Positions 18,059 through 28,113 of a stretch of DNA of 64,000 bases are shown in pieces; the stretch's first letter is position 1; each line of letters starts with the position of its first letter. The stretch is from Cylindrotheca closterium. Taxonomy: Eukaryota > Bacillariophyta > Bacillariophyceae > Bacillariales > Bacillariaceae. Position numbers and translations under genes: made by a program. The notes beneath the pieces are model-generated. The model searched no databases, was not told the origin of the DNA, and was given only the letters and a program-made list of their open reading frames with translations. The DNA is taken from assembly GCA_933822405.4 (NCBI GenBank), contig CAKOGP040002269.1, positions 107,857 through 171,856 of the forward strand. The letters are read 5' to 3'.

Positions 18059-18439
18059 CTAAGAGACACAACATGTGAATAGATTCTCGTAGCTCTTGCA
18101 GCGGGGGATCATTCCACTGCTTCTTCCTTGCAGTGTTGATGCGTTTGGTACTTGGTTGTTGACGTTCTGGTTGTCATCAAAGGACCATTCAATCGATGGA
18201 AAGTCCATTGCTCCCGTTGACTCTTGGAGAGCAACCTGGAGCGAGGACAATCCCATGGTACTGCTTGGCCATGAAGCTGTTTCTGTAGTATTCATGCATT
18301 GGTTTTCTCTGATCGAACTTCTTCGTTGCATTTGCTCGATTCGGTATTCGAGTGCGGCTGTGGCAGACATGTTCATTGAGTTGTTGTTTGAAATTTTTTC
18401 TTTCTTGTTTTGTGAGGATGATGTCCCATCACAAATCAT
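18059..18439 (-). CDS. Small FPxIEW-motif protein, copy 2
   Basis: 126 residues, ATG at 18439, stop at 18061-18059. Shares with copy 1 an SSLQ-x-x-x-x-E lead, FPSIEW then FDDNQN, and R-S-S-G-M-I-P-R-C-K-S before a short hydrophobic end (NLFTCCVS). The N-terminus is Ser/Asn/Gln-rich and disordered. The two genes face each other about 1.1 kb apart. The conserved block (W, acidic pair, then R-x-x-G and PRC) suggests a short peptide that docks on a partner, but this is inference. No known domain. Confidence 0.6.
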   Translation of the reverse strand: MICDGTSSSQNKKEKISNNNSMNMSATAALEYRIEQMQRRSSIRENQCMNTTETASWPSSTMGLSSLQVALQESTGAMDFPSIEWSFDDNQNVNNQVPNASTLQGRSSGMIPRCKSYENLFTCCVS

Positions 18440-20753
18440 GATTCAATTCGAAGGCTCTTCGAAGGCTATCCCATATGTGGTATCGAAGCTTCTCATTAAA
18501 ATCTAGCAAAATGCTTGCCACCTCAGTGATTGATTCGCTTCTGGTACATTCTTTGGTTGCGTAAAAGGTTGTAAGAATGTCAATTGAAAGAAAACTTCTA
18601 TCATTCTCTTCTTTTTCTGTTCTTGGCGATAAATTTAGCGTCAGCTGGGGGGTTGGTAGACCATATGTTTGTTCTCTGTATTTATCATTTAAGGCCACAT
18701 CTGCCATATTCATGTTCCTCGCCTTCAAGTTCTTAGCGCAATTTTCTTGTACCGCAATCACACAAAATCATGATGCTTCGGATCCGAAGTTCCGATCCTC
18801 TTTATTCCCGCATGTTAGACATCACGAACAATTTTGGTATTGAAACAGCTATGGTTGCAGAATCCCAGTCGAGTCCAAGGTGGAGAACATCGACGCGACA
18901 ACCGTTCGGTTAAGATGGAAGACTTGTGCGTAATTTGTCGTCAGTATCATCCCATCATAGAGAACCGAAAGTCATGCCACGTAACCGGGTCTAGTACAGA
19001 TTTGTCGCCTTGCAACCAGTCGTATCAAGGGAGAAGCGAACATTTTCACTTTGGACTGCTCGTATCTAGCTAGGCAGTTGTACCTACCTGTACGGCAACT
19101 ATATAAAGTCAGAACGTTACGGCATCTATAAAGTCAGAATTGTCTTCCAAGATAAAGAATAGTGATGCGAAACCGCCGCTGGGGTACCAGTACCATGAAG
19201 CGCATTGCAAGAGCTCATGAAACGGGTTCTATATTGTCCTCATTATTCTGTCAAATGACGCATAATGACGCATTAGAACATCATCATCGACTAGATGGCA
19301 CTCGTCTGCGAACTTTCTTCTTCGGCATCAAAACAGCCAACCCGAACTTTTTCTTTCCATGCCGGTAGATGAATGGGAGAACAAGAGGCAGCGAGACTAC
19401 ATGATAGACTGTTCTCGTCAAAGGAGACGCAACAGGAAAATGCAGGGTGCTGTCACGTCGCCAAGTAACTCTTGCAATGGGTTATTGGTACCAAAAAAAT
19501 GCCCAAGCTTGCCTGGTTGCTTTGGTGCAATTGCCCTCCAGACGACTTTTGGCAGAAATCCACCATTCATTATAGCAACAAGCAGACAAAACAAGCAGAT
19601 ACTATTACTATTTCGTCTTCAGAAGTGGGAATACAGTATTTATGTGAGAGTATATAAATGTTCGCGATGTATGATACCATCGTTGGACTAGCAATCATAA
19701 GGTTCCAAGTAGGCTTGAAGTGCATCGTATGCGGCTGTAACCTGTGCATTTTCCTACAATCCCGTCCATCATGTCAAGTTTTGTTCTTACATCTTGATTA
19801 ATCTTGATGTAACCTGGATCCGTCCATTGCAGTACATGGCGAATGCCGCACAACTGAGGTTATTTCATGTCACTAGCAGTCCGCTCTGGTTGTACTAGTG
19901 AGGAGTGCAGCACGACTCTGCGACAAGGGTTGTTCTTCATAGTTCGCTCCACTCTTTCATTCGTCTTGCAGAAAATGTTGTTTCATTCGATGCCATGCAG
20001 CGTAGACGACTCTCATTGATCGCCTTCTTTGGATAACGACATTTCTTCGGTACTAGCGGGTGACGTTGTGGCAAAGAAGATGGCAGCATATGTCACTCGA
20101 TAGATTCTGGAAATACCCAAAGATACCGTCACTTCGGGAGCTGAGGAGGTACCAAAGTTGCTTCTATAGAAGCCTCTGGCGGGCAGTTTCCGAGCGAGAG
20201 ACCAAGTGCGCATTTCAAACAAATTTTCTGATGACAATCAATTGTAGTTTAGAACGACAACGGTTTCAATTGAAACGGATGTGGCGAAACGAGAGGACGG
20301 TTGAGAACAAGGCCTTGTCGATAGTGTTTTTGGTATCTTTCTCCAAAATCTGTATCGTGCACGCACGCCCAGCAAACTAGCCGTTGAGAAAACAGACAAA
20401 CTGTGGGACAAAGTTAATTATGGCGAATACCTGGCCTTCGTCCACGCTTAAGGGATATTAGCGACGCACACGCCGGCGTCGGCATTCTAAATTGGATGGG
20501 CACTCAACTCGCTTCTTTTCAAGACAACACGTGCCTACCTAAGACTACCCTATCAGCTTTGCTGTTGAAAGAGAAGAACCTTCTTGCACCTTTTCATCAT
20601 CAACGTATCAAAGAGGTGTATACTACAAATCTATCTGTATATCAATCAGAAGCAGCAACGAGTGCTTAAGGAAATATTCTCAATTGTAACGGGTTTCATT
20701 TACTTTGATTGCAACAACGACTGTTGCTTCAGAAATACTAGAAAAGCATCACC
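18440..20753. other. Gene-poor spacer of 2.3 kb
   Basis: Many short open frames on both strands but none with recognisable protein features. A minus-strand frame at 18429-18761 overlaps the start of the small FPxIEW gene and reads somewhat protein-like, but nothing supports it. ATAAAGTCAGAA is repeated near 19095 and 19129. Confidence 0.45.
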
Positions 20754-22710
20754 ATGGCTACCAATAGCAGCGCTCCAATGCAGGACACAACAGCGCTCAC
20801 GGCGCCAATCGATTTTGGAAGACAACGAACAGATTGTACCATCGAGAACATGGATGCGCTGAAGGAAGATTTGGCCAAGAACGATGATAACTATGCCAAC
20901 CTGTCCAAAGAGGAACGCCTGATGAAACAAGAAGAATTGTCATTTTACTCCAGTTCCACAAATGACCAAGGGGATGACAATATATGGGGTTTGCTGAGTG
21001 GTGTTGGTGGTAATATCTATGAATGGTACGTCTTGTCTGGTGTGTGTATCTAGCTATGATGGCGGCGGCCGCGGGATTGAAAAAGGATGAAGATTTCAAT
21101 TTAGATAGTAGATTCTGAAGGGAGACGATGATTTTCTCTTTCTCTTGAACGAAAACTTGGAACAAAACAACGGACTTTTTTGCCTTGCGCCATACCTTGC
21201 TTTGCTTGAATCTTGCAGCTTCAAAGCATTTTATTTGACTCACACATTCATCTCCTGTCATCTGTCATTTCACAGGTATGATTTTGCCGTCTACGGACTC
21301 TTGTCGGTGGAAATCGGAGCGGCATTCTTTCCACAAAGTTCTGAAAAACTGCAACTGATAAATTCATTCGGTGTCTACCTGGCGGCCTTTCTTATGAGAC
21401 CAATCGGCGCCGTTCTATTTGGGGAAATTGGTGATCGATTGGTAGGACGGAAGAATGCCCTCATCTTTTCCATCCTATTAATCACAATACCCTCGGTTCT
21501 GATGGGAATGTTGCCTGGTTATGCATCATGGGGTGTGTTCTCGCCAATAATACTGGTTGTGCTACGAATGTTCCAGGGTCTATCGGTTGGTGGCCAACTA
21601 GCTGGAAGCTATGTCATCAGTATTGAGCAAAGTTCTGCGAGATCCCGAGGATTCCGTGGAAGCATTTGTGATGCAAGTTCCGTCGGTGGGTTTCTTCTGG
21701 CATCTGCTGTTACCTCGTTGGTCCGACGTTTTCTTACCAAAGAGGAGGTTGATGATTGGGGATGGAGACTGCCGTTTTTGTTCTCGCTACTTCTGGCACC
21801 AATCTTATACAACATTGTCAGTAACGCCGAAGAATCTAAAAACTGGCAAGAAGAACAAGAGGACCAGCAGATTCAGGATTTTGTGGATGACGAGCAAGGG
21901 AAGAGCCCAGCAGTCGTCGATCTCCTGTCATCACCATTCCGCCGTCGTCAGCTAGCAGGCATGATTGGCACATTGTCGACATGCACAGGCGCTTTCTACG
22001 TTCTATTCCTGTGGACACCAGTTTACCTATCCGAATTGAGAGGGATCATGTCACAGGCTGACGCAGATGCCATGAATTTCATTGCAGTTGCATTCTACAT
22101 TGTCTGTTTGGTTTACATGGGCCGTCAATCCGATGGCTTTACACACCGAAAGGACTTGATCCGAATTGGATTACCCGGTTTGATTGTCGCTGCTCCAACC
22201 ATGTTTGGGATGTTTGAAAGTGACACATGGATCGGAGCCCTTGTTGCGCAACTCCAGCTTGCAGCATGTTTGGCAATCGTTCAAGGAGGTATGGCCGCTT
22301 GGGAAGTCGAACTCTGGATGAATGACCCCACACTTTCCTTTACTGGAGTTGCGGTTGGGCACAACCTTTCGTCCACCATCTTTGGTGGTACCATGCCTCT
22401 GATGGCCACATATCTCTATTACGAATCAGAAGCGATGCTGAAAGATGTTGATGTCAATGACATTTTCTACAAATCACTCTTTCCACGCTTGCTCCCTGGA
22501 CTTTACATTTCCATTTTGGCATCCATGTCCTTATTTTGTGTCAGCTTTGTGGTCAAGCATCCGCACGACCTGCGGATTTCAAGTCCCCAACTGCGGGCTG
22601 CTGTGGAGAAGGAAAATCGCAAGAATATTGCCGCCAAGAAACGAAGACGAAAAGAAATGGAGCGAAGGTTAAAGCAAGAAGAACCGTATGCCCCACCAAC
22701 AATCGTCTAA
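20754..22710 (+). CDS. MFS metabolite:proton symporter (MHS/ProP-like), two exons
   Basis: Spliced model join(20754-21025, 21276-22710), 568 residues; the 250-base intron is GT-AG and splicing rebuilds GGNIYEWYDFAVYG, the signature at the start of helix 1 in metabolite:H+ symporters. ATG at 20754 lies in ACCATGG. After a ~80-residue hydrophilic N-terminus come ~12 predicted membrane helices. The loop between helices 2 and 3 reads GEIGDRLVGRKNAL, the GD-x-x-G-R-K/R MFS signature. MFQGLSVGGQLAGS marks helix 4. The tail is Lys/Arg-rich (AAKKRRRKEMERRLK), cytosolic. Relatives carry dicarboxylates, proline/betaine or other small metabolites with protons; the substrate cannot be assigned. Confidence 0.9.
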
Positions 22711-22981
22711 AACAAAAAGCAGACTCATCCATTCGAGAATCTAGATTCTTTCTTGTCACATTAGGAACACTACATAATCAATCTCATTTTCAATGCTACT
22801 GCTTGCTATGACAACTGTGGCGACCACTCGATCATACTGTAGACTATTGTTGAATTGGATTAGACATTGCGATAGCAACACTTTTGTGTTTTGAATCATG
22901 ATCGTCTGAGCAATATTTTGAAAACTATGGAGATTAAAATGGATGGATAGTTGCCAACTATGATTATTTGTATTGTTAGTT

Positions 22982-24469
22982 CTAGTTTAATGCATTCCCC
23001 GACCATATAGATCCCGCCCCTGCTGCTGCTGCTGCTGCTGCTTGTGTTGGTTCGACCATTTCCGTCGTAGCCGCCGTCGGCGTGGCCAAATCTTCCGCAA
23101 TGGACGACAAGCCAGTCCCAGCCGGTGGTTGGGATACCGAAATCTTGTGCAAATAATCTTCCAACTCGGAAGTTTCTTCCTTTTTCAAACAGTCCAGCTT
23201 GTGTCCCTTCTTCCAATGTTCTGTGCTGCAGGTCTTACTACAATAGTGAACTCCACGACATTGTCGGCATTGAGAGAGTGGTACATTTTGTGCATTGCAA
23301 TTGGCACACTTGACCGATATTTGCCCTTCCATATTCCTCAAAGTCTTGAGCGCATTTTCCTTGTTGGTTTCCGTTTGGATGCTACTACTTTCGTCGTCAT
23401 TGGCAGCAGCGGTTTTGCGCAACAAAAACAACACCCTTGGTATCGGATTGTACCCAACCTGATTGTAACTACCATCAAAGGTTTGACTTGCCAATATCAT
23501 CAAGACTTGGGCCAATACTAGCTGACAGGACCCATCTCCTTTGGTAGCACCCTGTTGGGCCCAATACTTGGCCAGAAACATGTTTTTTTTTACGGGAGCC
23601 TCTTGCCCCAGGGAATTGCAATACATAGTGGCCAACATGCCTTGGGCTGTCACACTCCCTCCAACTGCCGCTAATGAGATCCATCTCAAACCCTCTTGCT
23701 GTATTTGTATTTTGCGGCGTTGCTTCTGAGCTTGCATCGCTCGGGACTCTTGCGTGCTGGGCGCCACATCGTTAATGTCTTCTTCCAAACAAAACAACCC
23801 CAAATTGTATTGGGCTTCCGGATACCCCTGTTTGGCACTTTTGAGGAACAAGGCTCGGGCATTTTCATTCGATTGCGGAATATTAGGATTGCTTCCCGTG
23901 TAATGCGCTTGGCCCAAATGACAAATGGCGACTGGGTGACTTGCGTCAACCGCCTTCCACAAATACTCGGCCGCCTTGTCGTGTCGTCCATTTTCTTCTA
24001 GCAACAAAGCCATGCGCAAATGGGCCCAGGGTTCTTCAATATCTTGAATCTTGTAGACTTCGTCCAATTTATTCAGGGGAAAGTATTCTTTTGATTGGCA
24101 GGAGGGACATTTCTTGTGTTCGGATGGTTTGCCGTCACGACAACCTTTGCAAATTCGTCGTTGGCAACAGGGCAACCAGGAACTTGGATCATCCAGATAC
24201 TCGTGAAAACCCTCTTTGCAAATGGGACATTGCCAATCTTTTTTTCTAACAGCAGTATCAGGATAGGCCTTTTCAAAACTCGCCTTGAGGGAGTAGACCC
24301 GCACTTGCTCGGCCGTGATTTCGCCTTCTTCCGTGATTTGTTGGAGTTGTTTTCGTGTCAAATACCAGTCGTCCGAATACGGCGTCAACAATTTGCAACG
24401 GGCAATCAGCAAATCCCGGGCCGACTTTAACTTTTGGACCTTTTCCGAAGGATTCAGTGGAGCATTCAT
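22982..24469 (-). CDS. RING-like / Sel1-repeat / MYND zinc-finger protein
   Basis: 495 residues, ATG at 24469. Residues 81-124 hold a RING-like Cys cluster (CPIC at 81, C101-C102, C107 and C110, then CPSC at 121). Residues ~145-330 hold Sel1-type TPR repeats (HDKAAEYLWKAVDASHPVAI, ALFLKSAKQGYPEAQYNLGL, GLRWISLAAVGGSVTAQ). Residues ~388-427 are a complete MYND finger (CANC...CRQC...YCSKTC...HWKKGHKLDC). The C-terminus has a poly-Ala run encoded by a (GCA)n microsatellite near 23021-23041. This plan (zinc finger, Sel1 and MYND) is common in diatom proteins and suggests a protein-interaction scaffold, perhaps a ubiquitin ligase. Targets unknown. Confidence 0.85.
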   Translation of the reverse strand: MNAPLNPSEKVQKLKSARDLLIARCKLLTPYSDDWYLTRKQLQQITEEGEITAEQVRVYSLKASFEKAYPDTAVRKKDWQCPICKEGFHEYLDDPSSWLPCCQRRICKGCRDGKPSEHKKCPSCQSKEYFPLNKLDEVYKIQDIEEPWAHLRMALLLEENGRHDKAAEYLWKAVDASHPVAICHLGQAHYTGSNPNIPQSNENARALFLKSAKQGYPEAQYNLGLFCLEEDINDVAPSTQESRAMQAQKQRRKIQIQQEGLRWISLAAVGGSVTAQGMLATMYCNSLGQEAPVKKNMFLAKYWAQQGATKGDGSCQLVLAQVLMILASQTFDGSYNQVGYNPIPRVLFLLRKTAAANDDESSSIQTETNKENALKTLRNMEGQISVKCANCNAQNVPLSQCRQCRGVHYCSKTCSTEHWKKGHKLDCLKKEETSELEDYLHKISVSQPPAGTGLSSIAEDLATPTAATTEMVEPTQAAAAAAAGAGSIWSGNALN

Positions 24470-24683
24470 GGTTTTGGAGGAGTTGCCTTTTGAGTGGGAG
24501 CATTCACAATATATACAAGGAAGGAGGTTTGCGGTGGGAGAAAACCACGACCATCATCAGTCAGTCATTTTCAATTTGATGAATGTGTCCGTTTTTAATG
24601 TCCGTTTAGAGTAGAACATTTTTTACATGTGTTCGCCAAATTGACCGACTGACTGACTCAAGATTCAAGATCATCATCAACAG

Positions 24684-24691
24684 TACCGGTA
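24684..24691. promoter_or_regulatory. TACCGGTA palindrome upstream of the F-box-like gene
   Basis: Perfect palindrome ending 76 bases before the ATG at 24768, in the spacer between divergent genes. Confidence 0.3.
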
Positions 24692-24767
24692 TCCAACATC
24701 TTGTATCCAACGTGTCTTGCCCTAGATTATCAACGCACTGTGAAAGATCAGCCAATGCAGTGAAAGG

Positions 24768-26207
24768 ATGGACCAGTCCAATGATTTATGCTATATAGAC
24801 GAACTGCTTCCAGAATGCAAGAATCACATCTTTCAGTTCCTCTCACTTCAGGATTGCCTCCGCTTCACATCGACTTCGAAAAGAAGTCTCATTTCTGCCT
24901 TGCCGCAACTCTGGCAACGGAGACAAGAACAATTCTATCAACGCTATTGTTATCAAATTGAATCCCCAAACTTACTACAGAGGTGGTCCAAGAAATGGGA
25001 TCCAGCATCCGCTGCTGATACAACCACAAAAAGTGCCGAAGATGATACCATATTCTGTTCACCATTGGTCGACCAGAATCATTGGCATGTCATTCCTGCT
25101 GTCGGCGAGCGGATTACTCAATTGTATCAATGCGTTCCAGCGACTCATCCTTCCAATAATGAGTTGCGGGCCCTCAAAACGGATCTGGAACAAGATGGGA
25201 ACAGCAGTAAAAAATCACAACGAACAACTATGAATAGTGCCGACGACCATGATCATTTCCAGGCAACAACAAGTCCCCTCCAAGAGCTTCGAAACTGCAC
25301 TCGAGCGCACCAACTTCATGCATCCATATTGTCCATGTCGACCGTAAAATGCAACCCAAGACGTTGCGATCGTTATTCTACAACTGCCAGGACCAGGATT
25401 GGCAGCAAGAATGTCGCCAACAACAACAGTCTGAGTGCCACCTTGGAAACCTACATGGGCGACGTCTTGGTGTCGTGTTACCTCATGGGGCACAAAATAT
25501 CCGGCATTCTAGAAGGAGGGCCATCACTTGACGATTGGAATCAGCATGTCCTCTCCCTGCTGCGACCTGTGGAAGCTCAAAAAGCACTATCGTGGTATCA
25601 ATATTGGGTGTATTTGCACAGCACCTTATTGAGAACCTTTCCCTTTTCAGTGGAGCATGCTGCCATCTTATTGGGAAGTAGTAAGAGTGGAATATTGGGC
25701 CGAAGCATTCCACAAGGTTTGTCATATATCCATCCCCATTACTGCTACATGGGACAGGAACCAAAGCAAGTCGAAATGACGACCAAAATAGTGCGAACCT
25801 TGTTGCTGCGACTGGCCAACCACGAGGCGGATGCCGAACCACCTTCTACTCTTCTCCGAATGGCACACCAAACAACCATGAATCAATTTGGGCCATTGGG
25901 ACCAGCCTTTCGAGGTCGTGATGAAATTCGGACCCGCATCATGAATCCTTTTTCCTTGTTGCATCGACTCCACCATCCATCCTATGCCCTGGCGTCTACC
26001 TGGTTCTTGGTGGAACAAAAGGAGCACATCGTACTGGACTCGAGAACCTTTCATGCATGGTTCCGTGGGACGGATACAGTGGTAGGCTGGATGTTGGAAC
26101 TCAAGCAAGAGTGTTCCAAGAGTCGGCCAATGACAGTCATGCCACCAGTGGTCACAGTGGAACCGATTGCCGTCAGTGCATTCCTGACGGATAACGCTAT
26201 ACAATAA
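24768..26207 (+). CDS. F-box-like protein with a long unrecognised C-terminal region
   Basis: 479 residues, ATG at 24768. Residues ~10-50 (DELLPECKNHIFQFLSLQDC, then FTSTSKRSL and LWQRR) fit an F-box or F-box-like helix bundle: a Leu-Pro-x-E lead, a hydrophobic helix, and a final Trp. The rest is not recognised. It holds alternating helical stretches with many Trp and His (WYQYWVYLHSTLLR, FSLLHRLHHPSYAL, WFRGTDTVVGWMLELKQE). No membrane segments. It may be a SCF-type receptor with a diatom-specific target domain. The stop codon lies at the start of a short (AATAAC)n run (26201-26224). Confidence 0.7.
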   Translation: MDQSNDLCYIDELLPECKNHIFQFLSLQDCLRFTSTSKRSLISALPQLWQRRQEQFYQRYCYQIESPNLLQRWSKKWDPASAADTTTKSAEDDTIFCSPLVDQNHWHVIPAVGERITQLYQCVPATHPSNNELRALKTDLEQDGNSSKKSQRTTMNSADDHDHFQATTSPLQELRNCTRAHQLHASILSMSTVKCNPRRCDRYSTTARTRIGSKNVANNNSLSATLETYMGDVLVSCYLMGHKISGILEGGPSLDDWNQHVLSLLRPVEAQKALSWYQYWVYLHSTLLRTFPFSVEHAAILLGSSKSGILGRSIPQGLSYIHPHYCYMGQEPKQVEMTTKIVRTLLLRLANHEADAEPPSTLLRMAHQTTMNQFGPLGPAFRGRDEIRTRIMNPFSLLHRLHHPSYALASTWFLVEQKEHIVLDSRTFHAWFRGTDTVVGWMLELKQECSKSRPMTVMPPVVTVEPIAVSAFLTDNAIQ

Positions 26208-26416
26208 CAATAACAATAACAATATTAATACCACTAGTAGTCTTGGAGGAGCGAGTAAAGTCCACTACAGAGCGCTATAGATGTATTGTACAACATGTTT
26301 TTACTACTTTTACTTTGAAAAACATGATTGAAAGACAGCAGTACAGTACACGTGCGTCACAACTGTTGACATCCCCAATGATGTCCAACCCACTTTTTTC
26401 GTAGAAATGGCGACTA

Positions 26417-27136
26417 CTATACCCGCAATACTGTCGGTGCTCCTTTACTGCTACCATTGGTGGATACTTCCGCCGTCGCCGTCCTATTACCGCTGGCAGT
26501 ACCAATATGATTATCAGAGACATCCCATTTGATCACTTGATCGTTAATGTTGCAAATCCTTGCCGACTTGACATCAATGCACAAAATGGCAATGTGTTCT
26601 CCCACAATGAATTGCGGATATTCCGGATTGTGTTTTAAATGTGCTTGCCGATATTCTTCTGCCTTTTGAGGCGCGTCCACGATCCGACACTCCCCATTCA
26701 GGGTAATGGAATACGCCCCACATTCATAATTCCCACCCGATCCAAAATCATGTATCAATAATGCCACTCCTTTCTGTTTTTGCAACATTCCAAACTTTTT
26801 GGTTTGTGTGTTGGTACTCATGATGACAACTTCCCCATCGTCAGGGTCATTCAAATAGGTAAATCGCATGAGACTCAAATGCGAGCTCGAGAGGTCTTGA
26901 TCAATGGTGGAAAGGTAGGCCAGATTGCATTTGGACAATAAATCTCGGACTGTTTGAGGAAAGGGTGGCTTGATTTGATTGCCCTGTGCCTTGAGAATCG
27001 TGGCCAGTGGATGCGGTTTGTTGTGTCTGTTCCAGAAATAATTGGTGATTCGGTAATAGAGGAGAGGTGCCGCCACGAAAGCGACCGAGGTTGCCACTGT
27101 GATGATTTGATCCGTGTCGTCCAACAAATTGTTCAT
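26417..27136 (-). CDS. Membrane-anchored FMN-binding split-barrel (PNPOx-like) protein
   Basis: 239 residues from the ATG at 27136; the longer frame begins at a TTG. Residues ~9-27 are hydrophobic (IITVATSVAFVAAPLLYY), a likely N-terminal anchor. The rest follows the pyridoxamine 5'-phosphate oxidase-like fold: AYLSTIDQDLSSSHLSLMRF, then VVIMSTNTQTKKFGMLQKQK, VALLIHDFG, YSITLNGECRIV and the C-terminal strands. The T-x-x-T-K-K and V-A-L-L-I-x-D parts are where the flavin phosphate is usually held. Members are flavin or F420 reductases or oxidases, so it may act in redox or vitamin B6 chemistry, but the substrate is not predictable. The tail is low in complexity. Confidence 0.8.
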   Translation of the reverse strand: MNNLLDDTDQIITVATSVAFVAAPLLYYRITNYFWNRHNKPHPLATILKAQGNQIKPPFPQTVRDLLSKCNLAYLSTIDQDLSSSHLSLMRFTYLNDPDDGEVVIMSTNTQTKKFGMLQKQKGVALLIHDFGSGGNYECGAYSITLNGECRIVDAPQKAEEYRQAHLKHNPEYPQFIVGEHIAILCIDVKSARICNINDQVIKWDVSDNHIGTASGNRTATAEVSTNGSSKGAPTVLRV

Positions 27137-28113
27137 GTTTGCTTGCAATATTTTATGATTGTTCTCAAGAGGTATTGATTGTCACTGTCACACTATAAAA
27201 GGTTCAGTTTTAGAAGAGTGGTGGTGGGTGCGTGGGTGCGTGGGTCCGGTATTCAGTATGGGATCTGTTATTCCTCTGTTGTTTTAGTTTTGCTTGAGCA
27301 ATTTCCATTCTTTTTTTGGGTGTCAGATTTGGGTTGATGACGTCAGAATGATGTAGGACGGAAGGACAGCATGTCGAACAGCATTGGATCTTTTGCATGA
27401 TGGTATGGTAGGGAGGTATTCTGCGCTGCGTGGGATTGTAGAATATGCTAATATGATCCACTTTTAAAAAGTTGCAAATGATACCTGACTCAATCTGCCT
27501 TTTGCAGTACGGTACCGGTATGTATCATCTTGGTCTTCCATCAACCTAAATCCATTTCAATATGGTAGTCTATTCTCTCTCCCGCCGAGGAATTACTGCT
27601 GCCGTTACTTAGACGTTGTTACAGATGTAGCTTTGTACAGCGTGGTGGGTAAGGTAGGCTTGCCACGTCGTCTCGTAAGCGCATGTCGCAAGGGCGATGA
27701 GAGTTGGCGTACCGGTACACGTACTGTGACTCGTAGTGCGAGATGAATGAAAAAAAAAAGAGTCACCCATCAACCAAGCGGACCTTCACCGTTGTCGTAA
27801 CTACGGTACCTCTTCCCCATTCATTGTTAGTGAAAGAACTCCCAAAAGGCAATCAACAGTAGGCTCTACAAGTGGAGAATCCAAGTTTCAGTCCTAAGAA
27901 GCAAGAATAGACTTTGTTTGATTGATTTCAAAGACTTTTACGATTGCATTGCACTCTGGATTGAAATCGGGCTACTTTTCTGGCCTTTTCAGTGGTCATT
28001 TGTCATTTTCCTCGTCAAGGCATTGGGCTGACTTTGGATACTGCACCAGCTTCTTATTCATTTGTTGAGCGAACGATCCCTTATCGAACCCCCACTACCG
28101 ATTCCAAAAAGAC
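27137..28113. other. Divergent promoter spacer of about 1 kb
   Basis: Lies between the divergent split-barrel and HSF genes. It contains two TACCGGTA palindromes (27513-27520, 27710-27717) and an A-run at 27749-27760. No gene is seen. Confidence 0.5.

Noticed and set aside
18429..18761. 110-residue minus-strand open frame
   Set aside because: Reads partly like protein but overlaps the start of the small FPxIEW gene and matches no known motif; not enough to call.
20013..20380. Frames on both strands of 20.0-20.4 kb
   Set aside because: The minus-strand one has some protein-like stretches, but there is no domain, no splice partner and the opposite frame is equally long.
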